Below, piece after piece: positions 24,894 to 33,437 of a DNA stretch of 64,000 nucleotides. Location of the stretch: NCBI GenBank assembly GCA_963705955.1, contig CAVPLH010000006.1, positions 806,001-870,000 on the forward strand, read 5' to 3'. The notes beneath the pieces are model-generated. The model had not been told where the DNA came from, searched no databases, and worked only from the letters and a program-made list of their open reading frames with translations. The position numbers and the translations under genes were made by a program. The first letter of the stretch is position 1; each line of letters opens with the position of its first letter. This DNA comes from WHSW01 sp963705955. GTDB lineage: Bacteria > Actinomycetota > Thermoleophilia > Solirubrobacterales > 70-9.

Positions 24894-25850
24894 GTGGAGG
24901 GATCCCGCCCGTTCGATTCCGAGGTCGACTTCGACCACCAGCGCCGGACCCGCAGCCCCGTGCCGGAGCCTCTGGCGACCCCGCGTAAGCCGAGCCGCCG
25001 ACGACGACGGCGGCGGCGGTCGCCCGGCGACGGCGGCGAGCCGCCGCGGGGCCGGCGATCGGAGACCCTGGCGCGGATCGCCTGGGCGATCCCGTGGATC
25101 GCGATCGTGGTCACGATCGCGATCGTCGGCGGGCCGCTGTTCGCGGTCGCGATGATCGGCTTCGCCTGCGTCGGGCTGAGCGAGTTCTTTCGCATGGCGC
25201 GCGATTTAGGGCCTTTCGCGCTGGTCGGGTTCGCCGCGGCCGCCGGGCTCGTGGCCGCCGCCTACTACGGCACCCACTTCCAGCTCGTGATCGCCTTGAT
25301 CGCCGCGGTGCCGGTGATCTTCGTCGCCGCCGTGATGCGGCCCGATCGCGACGGGATAACGATCTCGATCGCGGTCACGCTGCTCGGGATCGTCTGGATC
25401 GGGATCCCGTTCGCCCACGCCGTCCTGGTTCGCGAGCTCCCCGACCACGGCACGGCGCTGCTCGTCGACATCCTCGTCGCGACGTTCATCGCCGATACGG
25501 CCGCCTACGCGGGCGGGCGGCTGTTCGGGCGTCACCGCCTCGCGCCGTCCCTGTCACCGAACAAGACGCTCGAGGGCCTCGTCTTCGGGATCGTCGGCGG
25601 CACGCTCGGCTTCTGGTTCGCGGGCCTCTACCAGGACTGGCTGCCGGGCGTCGACGCGCTCGTCATGGGGGCCTGCGTCGCCGTCCTGGCTCCGATCGGC
25701 GACCTGTTCGAGTCGATGATCAAGCGCGATCTGAAGATCAAGGACTCGGGGACGATCTTCGGCCCCCACGGTGGTCTCCTCGACCGCCTCGACTCGCTCC
25801 TGTTCACGATCGTCGGCGGCTACTACCTGGCGATCCTGTTCGTCTACTAG
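24894..25850 (+). CDS. cdsA: Phosphatidate cytidylyltransferase
   Basis: This 318-residue membrane enzyme makes CDP-diacylglycerol from phosphatidic acid and CTP. A cytoplasmic, Arg- and Pro-rich N-terminus of about 65 residues precedes the hydrophobic helices. The CDS signature is intact: SPNKTLEGLVFGIVGG and, at the C-terminus, SMIKRDLKIKDSGTIFGPHGGLLDRLDSL. The GTG at 24894 is the nearest start after uppS. The TAG stop lies in the first palindromic repeat. Confidence 0.93.
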   Translation: MEGSRPFDSEVDFDHQRRTRSPVPEPLATPRKPSRRRRRRRRSPGDGGEPPRGRRSETLARIAWAIPWIAIVVTIAIVGGPLFAVAMIGFACVGLSEFFRMARDLGPFALVGFAAAAGLVAAAYYGTHFQLVIALIAAVPVIFVAAVMRPDRDGITISIAVTLLGIVWIGIPFAHAVLVRELPDHGTALLVDILVATFIADTAAYAGGRLFGRHRLAPSLSPNKTLEGLVFGIVGGTLGFWFAGLYQDWLPGVDALVMGACVAVLAPIGDLFESMIKRDLKIKDSGTIFGPHGGLLDRLDSLLFTIVGGYYLAILFVY

Positions 25851-25862
25851 ATGAGTGATCTA
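25847..25862. repeat. Convergent-junction palindrome, copy 1
   Basis: CTAGATGAGTGATCTA pairs TAGAT with ATCTA around a GAGTG loop. It shares the core AGATGAGTGAT with copies at 51036 and 57108. The left TAG is the cdsA stop, and the right arm contains the reverse-strand TAG of nfo. It probably acts at the 3' ends of both transcripts. Confidence 0.6.
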
Positions 25863-26645
25863 AAGCGCCGCCCGAACGAACTCGAGGTCGTCGCGGAGCC
25901 CGGACTCCGGTCCCGGAGTCTCGACGATCACCGGCGCCCCCGCGGCCGCCCCGGCGTGGATCATCCGGCGCAGCAGCTCGGGATCGATCTCGCCCTCGCC
26001 GAGGCGCGCGTGCCGGTCGGCGCCCGTCCCGGGCGGGTCGCGCGAGTCGTTGGCGTGCAGGAGGTCGAGCCGGCCGGTGATCGCGAGCGCCCTGGCGATC
26101 GCGTCCGAGAGCTCCTCGCCCGCGGCGTGGGCGTGGCAGGTGTCGAAGCAGAAGCCGAGCCGGACCCCGGTCTGCTGATCGCCGATCGCCTCCCAGAGCC
26201 GTGCGAGGGCGTCGAACCGACGCGCGACCGCGTTCTCGCCCCCGGCGGTGTTCTCGATCAGCACCGGCACCTCGGTCTCGAGCAGCTCGAGTGACCGCAG
26301 CCAGCGGCCCGGGCCCTCGGCGGGATCGTCCTCGGCGTGCCCTCCGTGGACGATCACGGCTTCGGCACCCACCGTGGCGGCCGCGTCGCAGGTCTGCTGG
26401 AGGATCTTCCGCGAGCCGTAACGGACGTTCGGCTTCGGCGAGCAGACGTTGACCAGGTAGGGCGCATGGACGTAGACGCCGGCCGGGCTCCGGCGGAGCT
26501 CGGCCGCCTCGGGGTGCGGGGGAGGCTTCTCGTAGGAGCCGGGCGCGGAGAGGAAGATCTGCAGGCAGTCCGCCCCGAGCTCGGCCGCAGCCTCGAGTGG
26601 ACGCTCTCGCGCCACGTGGGCTCCGACCGGGACCTGGGCAGCCAT
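25860..26645 (-). CDS. nfo: Deoxyribonuclease IV (AP endonuclease, Nfo family)
   Basis: This 261-residue TIM-barrel protein has the metal-binding histidines and acids of endonuclease IV: VGAHVARERPLE, VYVHAPYLVNVCSP, VIVHGG, IENTAGG, GFCFDTCHAHAAG, LHANDSRDPPGTGADRH and VETPG. It cleaves at abasic sites in base excision repair. It lies reversed inside the otherwise forward uppS-cdsA-dxr-rseP run and converges on cdsA. Confidence 0.9.
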   Translation of the reverse strand: MAAQVPVGAHVARERPLEAAAELGADCLQIFLSAPGSYEKPPPHPEAAELRRSPAGVYVHAPYLVNVCSPKPNVRYGSRKILQQTCDAAATVGAEAVIVHGGHAEDDPAEGPGRWLRSLELLETEVPVLIENTAGGENAVARRFDALARLWEAIGDQQTGVRLGFCFDTCHAHAAGEELSDAIARALAITGRLDLLHANDSRDPPGTGADRHARLGEGEIDPELLRRMIHAGAAAGAPVIVETPGPESGLRDDLEFVRAAL

Positions 26646-26709
26646 CCGAGCGAGAGGATACGAGCGCCGCCCACCGCCGGCCCTATTAGGTGGGAGTTAG
26701 CGCCGTCGC

Positions 26710-26715
26710 TACCCT
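26710..26715 (+). promoter_or_regulatory. Putative -10 element (TACCCT) of dxr
   Basis: TACCCT lies 7 bases before the GTG start of dxr in the divergent gap with nfo. Confidence 0.4.
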
Positions 26716-26722
26716 GCCTCGG

Positions 26723-27877
26723 GTGGCCAAGCGGGTTCTGATTCTCGGCTCGACCGGCTCGATCGGCGAGCAGGCGCTGGACGTGATCGCAGGCTCGCAG
26801 GAGCTCGAGCTCGCCGGCCTCGCCGCGGCAAGCAACTCCGATCGCCTCGTCGCGCAGGCGCGCGACGCGACGCTCGAGGCCGTCGCGCTCTCCGAACCGG
26901 AGTCCGCGCGACTGGCCGCCGCCGAGCTCTCGGGCACCAGGGTCCTCGCCGGCGACGCCGGGGTCCGCGAGCTGATCGCGAGCAGCGATGCCGACCTCGT
27001 CCTCAACGCGATCGTCGGCGTCGCGGGCCTCGGGCCGACGATCGTCGCCCTGACCGAGGGGGTCGATCTCGCACTCGCCAACAAGGAGAGCCTGGTCGTC
27101 GGCGGCGAGCTCGTGACCGCGCTCGCCGAGGCGACCGGGGCACGGATCCTGCCGGTCGACTCGGAGCACTCGGCGATCTTCCAGCTGCTCGACGGGCACC
27201 GGCCCGGCGACGTCGAGCGCCTCATCGTGACCGCGTCGGGAGGTCCGTTCCGGGGCCGCACGGACCTCGCCGGGGTGAGCGCGGAGGAGGCGCTCGCGCA
27301 TCCGACCTGGGAGATGGGCGGGCGGATCACGATCGACTCCGCGACGCTGATGAACAAGGGACTCGAGGTGATCGAGGCCCATCACCTGTTCGGGGTCGCG
27401 TACGAGCGGATCGACGTCGTCGTCCATCCGCAGTCGATCGTCCACTCGCTGATCGAGCTCAACGACGGTGCCCAGCTCGGCCACCTCGGCCTCCCCGACA
27501 TGCGGGTGCCGATCTCCTACGCGCTCCACTATCCGGAGCGCGCCGACGTCACGGCACCGGCGCTCGATCTCGCCGCGGTCGGCGAGCTGAGCTTCGAGCG
27601 GCCCGACCTGCAGACCTTCCCGTGCCTGCGGCTCGCCCGCGAGGCGGGGATCGCCGGAGGCACCGCGCCCTGCGTCCTGAACGCCGCCGACGAGGTCGCG
27701 GTCGCGGCATTTCTGGGCGGCTCGATCCCGTTCACCGCGATCGCCGAGGTGATCGCGGGCACGCTCGACGCGCTCGGGGCCGAGCCCGTCGGCCACTTCG
27801 AGGATCTGTACGCGGCCGACGCGCGGGCCCGCGAGCACGCCGGAGAGCTCGTCGCGAGGGCGGCTGCGCACGCATGA
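26723..27877 (+). CDS. dxr: 1-Deoxy-D-xylulose 5-phosphate reductoisomerase
   Basis: This 384-residue enzyme makes MEP from DXP with NADPH, the first committed step of the MEP isoprenoid pathway. Seen: ILGSTGSIGEQALDVI, LANKESLVVGGE, the metal and substrate loops PVDSEHSAIFQLL, TASGGPF and PTWEMGGRITIDSATLMNKGLEVIEAHHLF-type sequence. Its GTG start has an upstream -10-like hexamer and no ribosome binding site. Its TGA overlaps the ATG of the site-2 protease. Confidence 0.95.
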   Translation: MAKRVLILGSTGSIGEQALDVIAGSQELELAGLAAASNSDRLVAQARDATLEAVALSEPESARLAAAELSGTRVLAGDAGVRELIASSDADLVLNAIVGVAGLGPTIVALTEGVDLALANKESLVVGGELVTALAEATGARILPVDSEHSAIFQLLDGHRPGDVERLIVTASGGPFRGRTDLAGVSAEEALAHPTWEMGGRITIDSATLMNKGLEVIEAHHLFGVAYERIDVVVHPQSIVHSLIELNDGAQLGHLGLPDMRVPISYALHYPERADVTAPALDLAAVGELSFERPDLQTFPCLRLAREAGIAGGTAPCVLNAADEVAVAAFLGGSIPFTAIAEVIAGTLDALGAEPVGHFEDLYAADARAREHAGELVARAAAHA

Positions 27878-28974
27878 GCTGGGTTCTCGCGTTCGCCGGC
27901 TTCGCGCTCCTGATCATCCTCCACGAGGCGGGGCACTTCGCGGCCGCGAAGGCGGTCGGGATGCGGGTCGAGCGATTCTTCCTCTTCTTCCCGCCAAAGA
28001 TCTGGAGCGTCAAACGAGGCGAAACCGAGTACGGGATCGGGGCGATCCCGCTCGGCGGCTTCGTCCGGATCACCGGGATGAACCCGGAGGAGAAGCTCGA
28101 GCCCGAGGTCGCGCCGCGCGCCTACAGCAACCAGCCGGTCTGGAAGCGCATCGTCGTGATCGCGGCCGGGCCGGCGGTCAACCTGGTGATCGCGTTCGCG
28201 ATCCTGTTCGCGCTCGGGTTCAGCCTCGAGGAGCCGACCAGCCTCGCCGTCGGCGACATCGAGCACGGCTCCCCCGCCCAGGGACACCTGGAGGCCGGCG
28301 ACAAGCTGATCTCGATCAACGGGGTGAAGCGCGGGGAAGGGACCGCGGACGAGCAGTCGAGCCGGCTCGTCGACGCGCTCGGAGGCCTCCACTGCGCCGG
28401 AGAGCAGACGGACGGCTGCCGTGCGACGACGGCGGTACCGGTCGTGGTTCGGCGCGACGGCAAGACCGAGACGATCCGGATGCGCCCCTTCTACGACGCG
28501 ACGGCGGGTCGGTTCAGGTTCGGCTTCAGCTTCGTCGGCGCCGGCTTCGTCCCGGCCGACCAGTCGATCGGCGGCTCGGCGAGCTTTGCCGCCGACCGGA
28601 TGTGGACGGTGACCTCGCAGACGGTCAGCATCGTCGCGCGGATCTTCAACGCCGAGGACCGCAAGCAGATCTCGGGCGTGGTCGGCAGCTATGAGGTGAC
28701 CAGGCAGTCGTTCGCCTTCGACACCCGCCAGGCGCTCTTCGTGCTCGCCCTGATCAGCCTTTCGCTCGCGGTGATCAACCTGTTCCCGTTCCTGCCGCTC
28801 GACGGCGGCCACATCTTCTGGGCGCTGGTCGAGAAGTTCCGCGGCCGGCCCGCCTCGCTGCGGACGATGGAGCGAGCCTCGGTGATCGGCTTCGCGCTGG
28901 TGCTGATGCTGTTCGTGATCGGGCTCACGAACGACATCGGGCGCCTCTCCGGAGACGGCTTCAAGATCAGATGA
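27874..28974 (+). CDS. Site-2 zinc metalloprotease (RseP/Rip1 family)
   Basis: This 366-residue intramembrane protease has the first-helix zinc motif IILHEAGHFAAAK, the cytoplasmic loop AIPLGGFVRITG, a PDZ domain at about 115-200 and the second zinc ligand in NLFPFLPLDGGH. The family cleaves transmembrane anti-sigma factors and other single-pass proteins. The dxr-rip1 order is conserved in actinobacteria, where ispG usually follows; here ispG is 4.5 kb downstream. Confidence 0.93.
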   Translation: MSWVLAFAGFALLIILHEAGHFAAAKAVGMRVERFFLFFPPKIWSVKRGETEYGIGAIPLGGFVRITGMNPEEKLEPEVAPRAYSNQPVWKRIVVIAAGPAVNLVIAFAILFALGFSLEEPTSLAVGDIEHGSPAQGHLEAGDKLISINGVKRGEGTADEQSSRLVDALGGLHCAGEQTDGCRATTAVPVVVRRDGKTETIRMRPFYDATAGRFRFGFSFVGAGFVPADQSIGGSASFAADRMWTVTSQTVSIVARIFNAEDRKQISGVVGSYEVTRQSFAFDTRQALFVLALISLSLAVINLFPFLPLDGGHIFWALVEKFRGRPASLRTMERASVIGFALVLMLFVIGLTNDIGRLSGDGFKIR

Positions 28975-29028
28975 CCCCGCTCAGGCGATAGCTTTCCGGT
29001 AGCGGTCGGGAGCTACAGAAGGAGAGAG

Positions 29029-30891
29029 ATGGAGGTCACGGCGGCGGAGAGCTATGCGAGCGGGGGACCCGCGCGCGAGCTCCAGGCGCAAAACCTCGCG
29101 CTCGCCTTCCAGGCAACGGTCGACCGGATCGGCGACGATCCGGCGATCGTCGCGGGAGCGGGCGAGGACGAGATCCGGATCACCTGGAACGAGCTCCGCG
29201 AGCGGGTCGGCCGGATCGCCGGAGGGCTGGCAAAGCTCGGCGTCGCGAAGGGCGACACGGTCGCGATCATGCTCAACAACCGCCCCGAGTTCATCCCGGT
29301 GGACCTCGCCGCCGTGTCGCTCGGAGGAGTGCCGTTCTCGATCTATCAGACCTCCTCGCCGGGGCAGATCCAGTACGTGGTCTCGGACGCCGGGGCGAAG
29401 ATCGCGATCGTCGAATCGGCCTTCCTCGACGTCTTCAACGAGGCTCGCGCGGAGCTCCCGGAGATCGAGACCCTGGTCGTGATCGACGGCGAGGGCGGCG
29501 ACCACCCTGAATCAGGCGCCTCAACAGCGGCGCGGCTCGACTACGTCTCGCTCGCGGAGCTCGAGCAGATGGACCCGGACTTCGACGTCTCGGGCCCGGT
29601 CGCCGCGGTCGGCCCCGACGACCTGCTGACGCTGATCTACACCTCGGGCACGACCGGCCCGCCGAAGGGCGTTCAGCTGACCCATCGCAACCTGATGACG
29701 CTGACCGCCGGGGTCGACGACATCGTCGACTTCCCCGACCGGGGAGCGAAGGTCATCTCATGGCTTCCAGCCGCCCACATCGCAGAGCGGGGCGCCCACT
29801 ACTACCTGCCGGTGATCCGCGGTTGCACGGTGACGATCTGCCCCAACCCGCGCGAGATCATCGCCTTTTTGCCCAAGGTGCGCCCGACCTGGTTCTTCGC
29901 CGTGCCGCGGATCTGGGAGAAGCTGAAGGCGGGGCTGGAGGCCAACCTCACGCATCTGCCCGGCGAGCAGGGGGAGGCGGCTCAGGCCGGCCTCGACGCC
30001 GCGCTGCAGAGGCTGCGGCTCGAGCAGGCCGGCGAGCCGGTGCCCGAGGAGCTCGCCGCCGCGGTTCAGAAGGCCGACGACGAGATGTTCTCCGACCTGC
30101 GCAAGATGCTCGGACTCGACGAGGCCGTCGCCGTCAACGTCGGCGCGGCGCCGACCCCGCTCGAGGTGCTCGAGTTCTTCCACGCGATCGGGATCCCGAT
30201 CGGCGAGCTGTGGGGGATGTCGGAGACCTGCGGAACCGCCACCGTGAACCCGCCCGGCCGGATCAAGCTCGGGACCGTCGGGCCGCCGGTCCCCGGAGTC
30301 GAGCTGAGGCTCGCCGAGGACGGCGAGGTGCTGGTCCGCAGTCCCCTGAACATGGCCGGATATCGCAACATGCCCGAGAAGACGGCGGAGACGATCGACG
30401 CCGACGGCTGGCTGGCGACCGGCGACATCGGCGAGCTCGACGCCGACGGCTATCTGAAGATCGTCGACCGCAAGAAGGAGCTGATCATCAACGCGGCCGG
30501 CAAGAACATGTCGCCAGCGAACATCGAGTCGAAGCTGAAGGCCGCCAGCCCGCTGATCGGCCAGGCGGTCGCGATCGGCGACCGGCGCCCCTACAACGTC
30601 GCCCTGATCGTGCTCGACCCCGATTTCGCGCCGGCGTGGGCGCGCCAGAACGGCCTCGAGGGCAAGGCCGCCGAGGAATTGGCGTCCGACGAGGCGCTGA
30701 TCGCGGCGATCCAGGAGGGCGTCGACGCGGCGAACGCGAAGATGTCACGCGTCGAGCAGATCAAGAAGTTCACGGTCCTGCCTACCGACTGGGCCCCCGG
30801 CGGTGACGAGCTGACCCCGACGATGAAGCTGAAGCGGCGCCCGATCGCCGAGAAGTACGAGGGCGAGATCGAGACGCTCTACGCCCGCTGA
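29029..30891 (+). CDS. Long-chain fatty acid-CoA ligase (FadD/FadD15-like)
   Basis: This 620-residue ANL-superfamily enzyme has the AMP-binding loop LIYTSGTTGPPKGVQLTHRN, SWLPAAHIAERG, GELWGMSETCG, the adenylation motif WLATGDIGELDADGYLKIVDRKKELI and a C-terminal Lys in TPTMKLKRRPI. It activates fatty acids as acyl-CoA. A clear AAGGAGAGAG ribosome binding site precedes the ATG, unlike many neighbours. It interrupts the rip1-ispG neighbourhood. Confidence 0.92.
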   Translation: MEVTAAESYASGGPARELQAQNLALAFQATVDRIGDDPAIVAGAGEDEIRITWNELRERVGRIAGGLAKLGVAKGDTVAIMLNNRPEFIPVDLAAVSLGGVPFSIYQTSSPGQIQYVVSDAGAKIAIVESAFLDVFNEARAELPEIETLVVIDGEGGDHPESGASTAARLDYVSLAELEQMDPDFDVSGPVAAVGPDDLLTLIYTSGTTGPPKGVQLTHRNLMTLTAGVDDIVDFPDRGAKVISWLPAAHIAERGAHYYLPVIRGCTVTICPNPREIIAFLPKVRPTWFFAVPRIWEKLKAGLEANLTHLPGEQGEAAQAGLDAALQRLRLEQAGEPVPEELAAAVQKADDEMFSDLRKMLGLDEAVAVNVGAAPTPLEVLEFFHAIGIPIGELWGMSETCGTATVNPPGRIKLGTVGPPVPGVELRLAEDGEVLVRSPLNMAGYRNMPEKTAETIDADGWLATGDIGELDADGYLKIVDRKKELIINAAGKNMSPANIESKLKAASPLIGQAVAIGDRRPYNVALIVLDPDFAPAWARQNGLEGKAAEELASDEALIAAIQEGVDAANAKMSRVEQIKKFTVLPTDWAPGGDELTPTMKLKRRPIAEKYEGEIETLYAR

Positions 30892-30896
30892 GCGGG

Positions 30897-31046
30897 GTGG
30901 GTCGCTTCATCATCGAGTTCCTCGAGCCGTGGGCAGCGATCCGCTACGAGCACCGCAGCCTGGAGTACGTCGACGGGCTCGTGGTCGGGCGTGCCAGGTG
31001 GGTGGAGCGTGGGCGCCAGTTCGCCCGCTCGCAGGCGGCCGCGTGA
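30897..31046 (+). CDS. Small 49-residue ORF coupled to the next gene
   Basis: A GTG at 30897 opens a 49-residue frame (starting MGRFIIEFLEPWAAIRYEHR) that ends in TGA overlapping the GTG of the next gene. It follows the acyl-CoA ligase by five bases. The sequence is protein-like (aromatic and charged residues alternate) but I recognise no family. The tight spacing on both sides is the main support. Confidence 0.4.
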   Translation: MGRFIIEFLEPWAAIRYEHRSLEYVDGLVVGRARWVERGRQFARSQAAA

Positions 31047-31976
31047 TCCGGGTTGCCCGGACAGCGCTGATCGCCCTCGCGCTCGCGATCATCGTCCCGT
31101 CGGCCGCCTACGGGGTGGCGGACTGCGGTCGCGACCCCGGAGCAGCGGGTTCTCGTCAGCGGCCTCGGCAGGCTCGAGTCGGTGATCGTCGACGATCGCG
31201 GCCACCTGTTCTTCACCGACGTCGAGCACGGCCAGCTCTTGCGGGTCAACCGCCGCAGCTCGCAGCCGCGTGTCCTGGTCGACGGGATCAGGGCCCCCGG
31301 CGGCCTCGCCTTCCTACCCGACGGCTCCCTGCTCGTCGGCTACGGCGACGCGGCGGCGACCGCCTCGCGCGGGACCGAGAACCCGCAGGCCGGGCTGATC
31401 CGGGTCGACCCGAGGACGGGCCGCAACCGCCTCTATGCCGACGGGCTGACGATGGCAAACGGCGTCGCCCGCGGGCCCGACGGGGCGATCTACGCCTCGA
31501 ACGACTTCGGGATCGGCGTCGACCGCGTGCTCGCTGGTCGGGTCGAGCTCGGATGGGCGCAGCTGCCGTCATCGAACGGCCTCGTCGTCGACTCCAGCGG
31601 GCGGCACCTCTACGCCGCCCAGACGTTCGTCGCCTCGGCGATCGCACGGATCGACCTCACCGATCCGCCGACGGTCGCGCCCTGGTTCCAGGCGCCGCCC
31701 GGGGATACATCCGCCGGGCTCGACGGGCTGACCCGCGACGCCCACGACAGGCTCTACGCCGCCGCGAACATCGGCGGCGCGGTCTGGCGGATCGGCGCCG
31801 ATCGACACGCCTGCGCCCTCGCGCACCTGCCGCCGGTCGGGCCGAGCGCGGTCGCCTTCGGCACCGCGCCCGGCAAGGAGCACCCCGCAGGCTTCGGCCG
31901 TCGCAACCTCTACGTGACGACCTTCCAGGGTGAGCTGATCCAGCTCAAGGACGTGCGCGGGCCGCGACGACCTTGA
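31043..31976 (+). CDS. Secreted SMP-30/gluconolactonase-like beta-propeller protein (frameshifted)
   Basis: The GTG at 31043 begins a signal peptide (VIRVARTALIALALAIIVPSAAYG is the hydrophobic stretch, ending about residue 24). After CGRDP the frame breaks. Removing one base near 31133-31141 continues PEQRVLVSGLGRLESVIVDDRGHLFFTDVEHGQ, and repeated propeller strands follow (ADGLTMANGVARGPDGAIYAS, NGLVVDSSGRHLYAAQ, DGLTRDAHDRLYAAANIGG). This is an SMP-30/strictosidine-synthase-like six-bladed fold. The substrate is unknown. Its 3' end overlaps the reverse gene by 32 bases. Confidence 0.68.
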
Positions 31977-32880
31977 ACTTCAACTTCGCCGGCGTCGGGT
32001 CGACGTTTCCGGCGGCGTCGATCGCACGGACGCGGAAGGTGTGCTTGCCGCGGTCCAGTCGCTTCAGCTTGTGAGGCGAGGAACAGCGCTTGTAGTGCTT
32101 GCGGTCGAGTTTGCACTGAAAGGTCGAGCCGGGCTCGGTGGCGCGGAACTTGACCTTGACGGTTGACTTCTCGATCCGCTTCTTCGGGCCCTTGCTGATC
32201 TTCGTCTGCGGGGCGGTCTGATCGCCTGCACCGCCAGGAGGCCCACCTCCGCCGCCGGTGCTGCACGGCTGCTCGGTCGGCGCGACCGAATTCGGGCGCG
32301 GCGAGGGGCCCGTCGCCGTGAAATCGGCGGCGCTGTTGTCGGTGTCGTCGGTGGCCTCGAGCAGGGTCGGACAGCCGGGGGCGATCGACCGCGTCAGCGA
32401 CATCGTGTCGGGGATCGCCGCCGCCGGGGTCCCGACCGGAGACGGCAGCGTCGCGGTGTTCGTGATCGACCCCCAGGCGACGCAGTCGAGCACGTCCCAG
32501 CAGGCGGCGCCGGCCGCCGGGTCGAGTCGGTTCGCGTCTGCGATCGCGCAGTCGCTGCCAACCGAGAAGGCTGCCTGGGCGGCGGGGGTGGCGATCAGCA
32601 GTGTGTTCTGGTTCTGGCCGTTCGCGACATCGGAGGCGAACGTGCAGGTCCCGGTCGGAGTCGAGTTCGGTCCGTAGAAGGTCACCTTGTGGGTGGCGAC
32701 GAAGTTCTGCAGCGGCGCGTACATCTGCAGCTCGACGTACTCGGCGTTCGGTGCGGCCGCGGTGCCGGGCATCACCTCGCTGACCTTCATCAGGTGGAAG
32801 GTCGCCTGAGCCGGGCCGGCGAAGGCGCCGAGCCCGCCCAGCGCCAGGACCGCGACGATCAGGGTGCGCCTCGCCATCAC
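31945..32880 (-). CDS. Secreted protein with lamin-tail-like and Ig-like domains
   Basis: This 311-residue protein has a signal peptide (ALGGLGAFAGPAQA, cleavage near residue 26). The N-terminal part (HLMKVSEVMPG...AEYVELQMYAP) resembles bacterial lamin-tail domains. A Gly/Pro linker follows near residue 210. The C-terminal repeat is of the TAPQTKISKGPKK...STFQCKLD...GKHTFRVRAIDAAGNVDPTPA type, common in Solirubrobacterales surface proteins. The role is probably extracellular or adhesive; no enzyme motif is seen. Confidence 0.7.
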   Translation of the reverse strand: MMARRTLIVAVLALGGLGAFAGPAQATFHLMKVSEVMPGTAAAPNAEYVELQMYAPLQNFVATHKVTFYGPNSTPTGTCTFASDVANGQNQNTLLIATPAAQAAFSVGSDCAIADANRLDPAAGAACWDVLDCVAWGSITNTATLPSPVGTPAAAIPDTMSLTRSIAPGCPTLLEATDDTDNSAADFTATGPSPRPNSVAPTEQPCSTGGGGGPPGGAGDQTAPQTKISKGPKKRIEKSTVKVKFRATEPGSTFQCKLDRKHYKRCSSPHKLKRLDRGKHTFRVRAIDAAGNVDPTPAKLKFKVVAARARP

Positions 32881-32943
32881 CAGGACATACGAGGCCCGGT
32901 GGCGCCGGGATTGCGTCTCAGCCCTCGGCGGTCGGGCCGGCCG

Positions 32944-33357
32944 CTAGACCGACCCGCGCAGCCCGGCGGCTTCGAGGGCTTCCTCGTGAGTCATGAAACC
33001 CCGAACGTCGACGATCCGACCGTCCACGACCCTGTAGATGGCGCCGATTCGAGCCTCGGTGCGGACGCCGCTGGCGCGTCCGACGTAGGTCTCGCGCTCG
33101 AGCACGAGCACCCGGTCACCGAGATCGCTGATCCGCTCGACGGTCACGTCGGATTCCTCGATCACCTCCGCATCGAGCAGCTGGTCCATGTGGCGGACCA
33201 CCGCCTGCACCCCGTGGAGCGTCTTACCCGCGCTGAGGCTGCTCGGCGCGGTGTGCCACTCGACGTCCGGCGCCATCAGCTCGAAGGCCGGAGCGAGATC
33301 GGCCGCGTCCCAGCGGTCGTAAAAGGCACGGACGACGTCGATGCTCTGCCGCGACAC
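32944..33357 (-). CDS. SnoaL-like/NTF2-like domain protein
   Basis: This 137-residue alpha+beta-barrel protein begins VRAFYDRWDAADLAPAFELMAPDVEWH and ends VYRVVDGRIVDVRGFMTHEEALEAAG-like, typical of the nuclear transport factor 2/SnoaL family. Proteins of this fold include small isomerases, hydrolases and ligand binders; none can be specified here. It is divergent from ispG. Confidence 0.75.
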   Translation of the reverse strand: MSRQSIDVVRAFYDRWDAADLAPAFELMAPDVEWHTAPSSLSAGKTLHGVQAVVRHMDQLLDAEVIEESDVTVERISDLGDRVLVLERETYVGRASGVRTEARIGAIYRVVDGRIVDVRGFMTHEEALEAAGLRGSV

Positions 33358-33437
33358 CGCGGCGCAGTATTTCCGATCTCCACGGCAGGACCGGTGCCGA
33401 TCGCGGCCGGCCCCTCACCCGCTGTCACAATGTGCGC

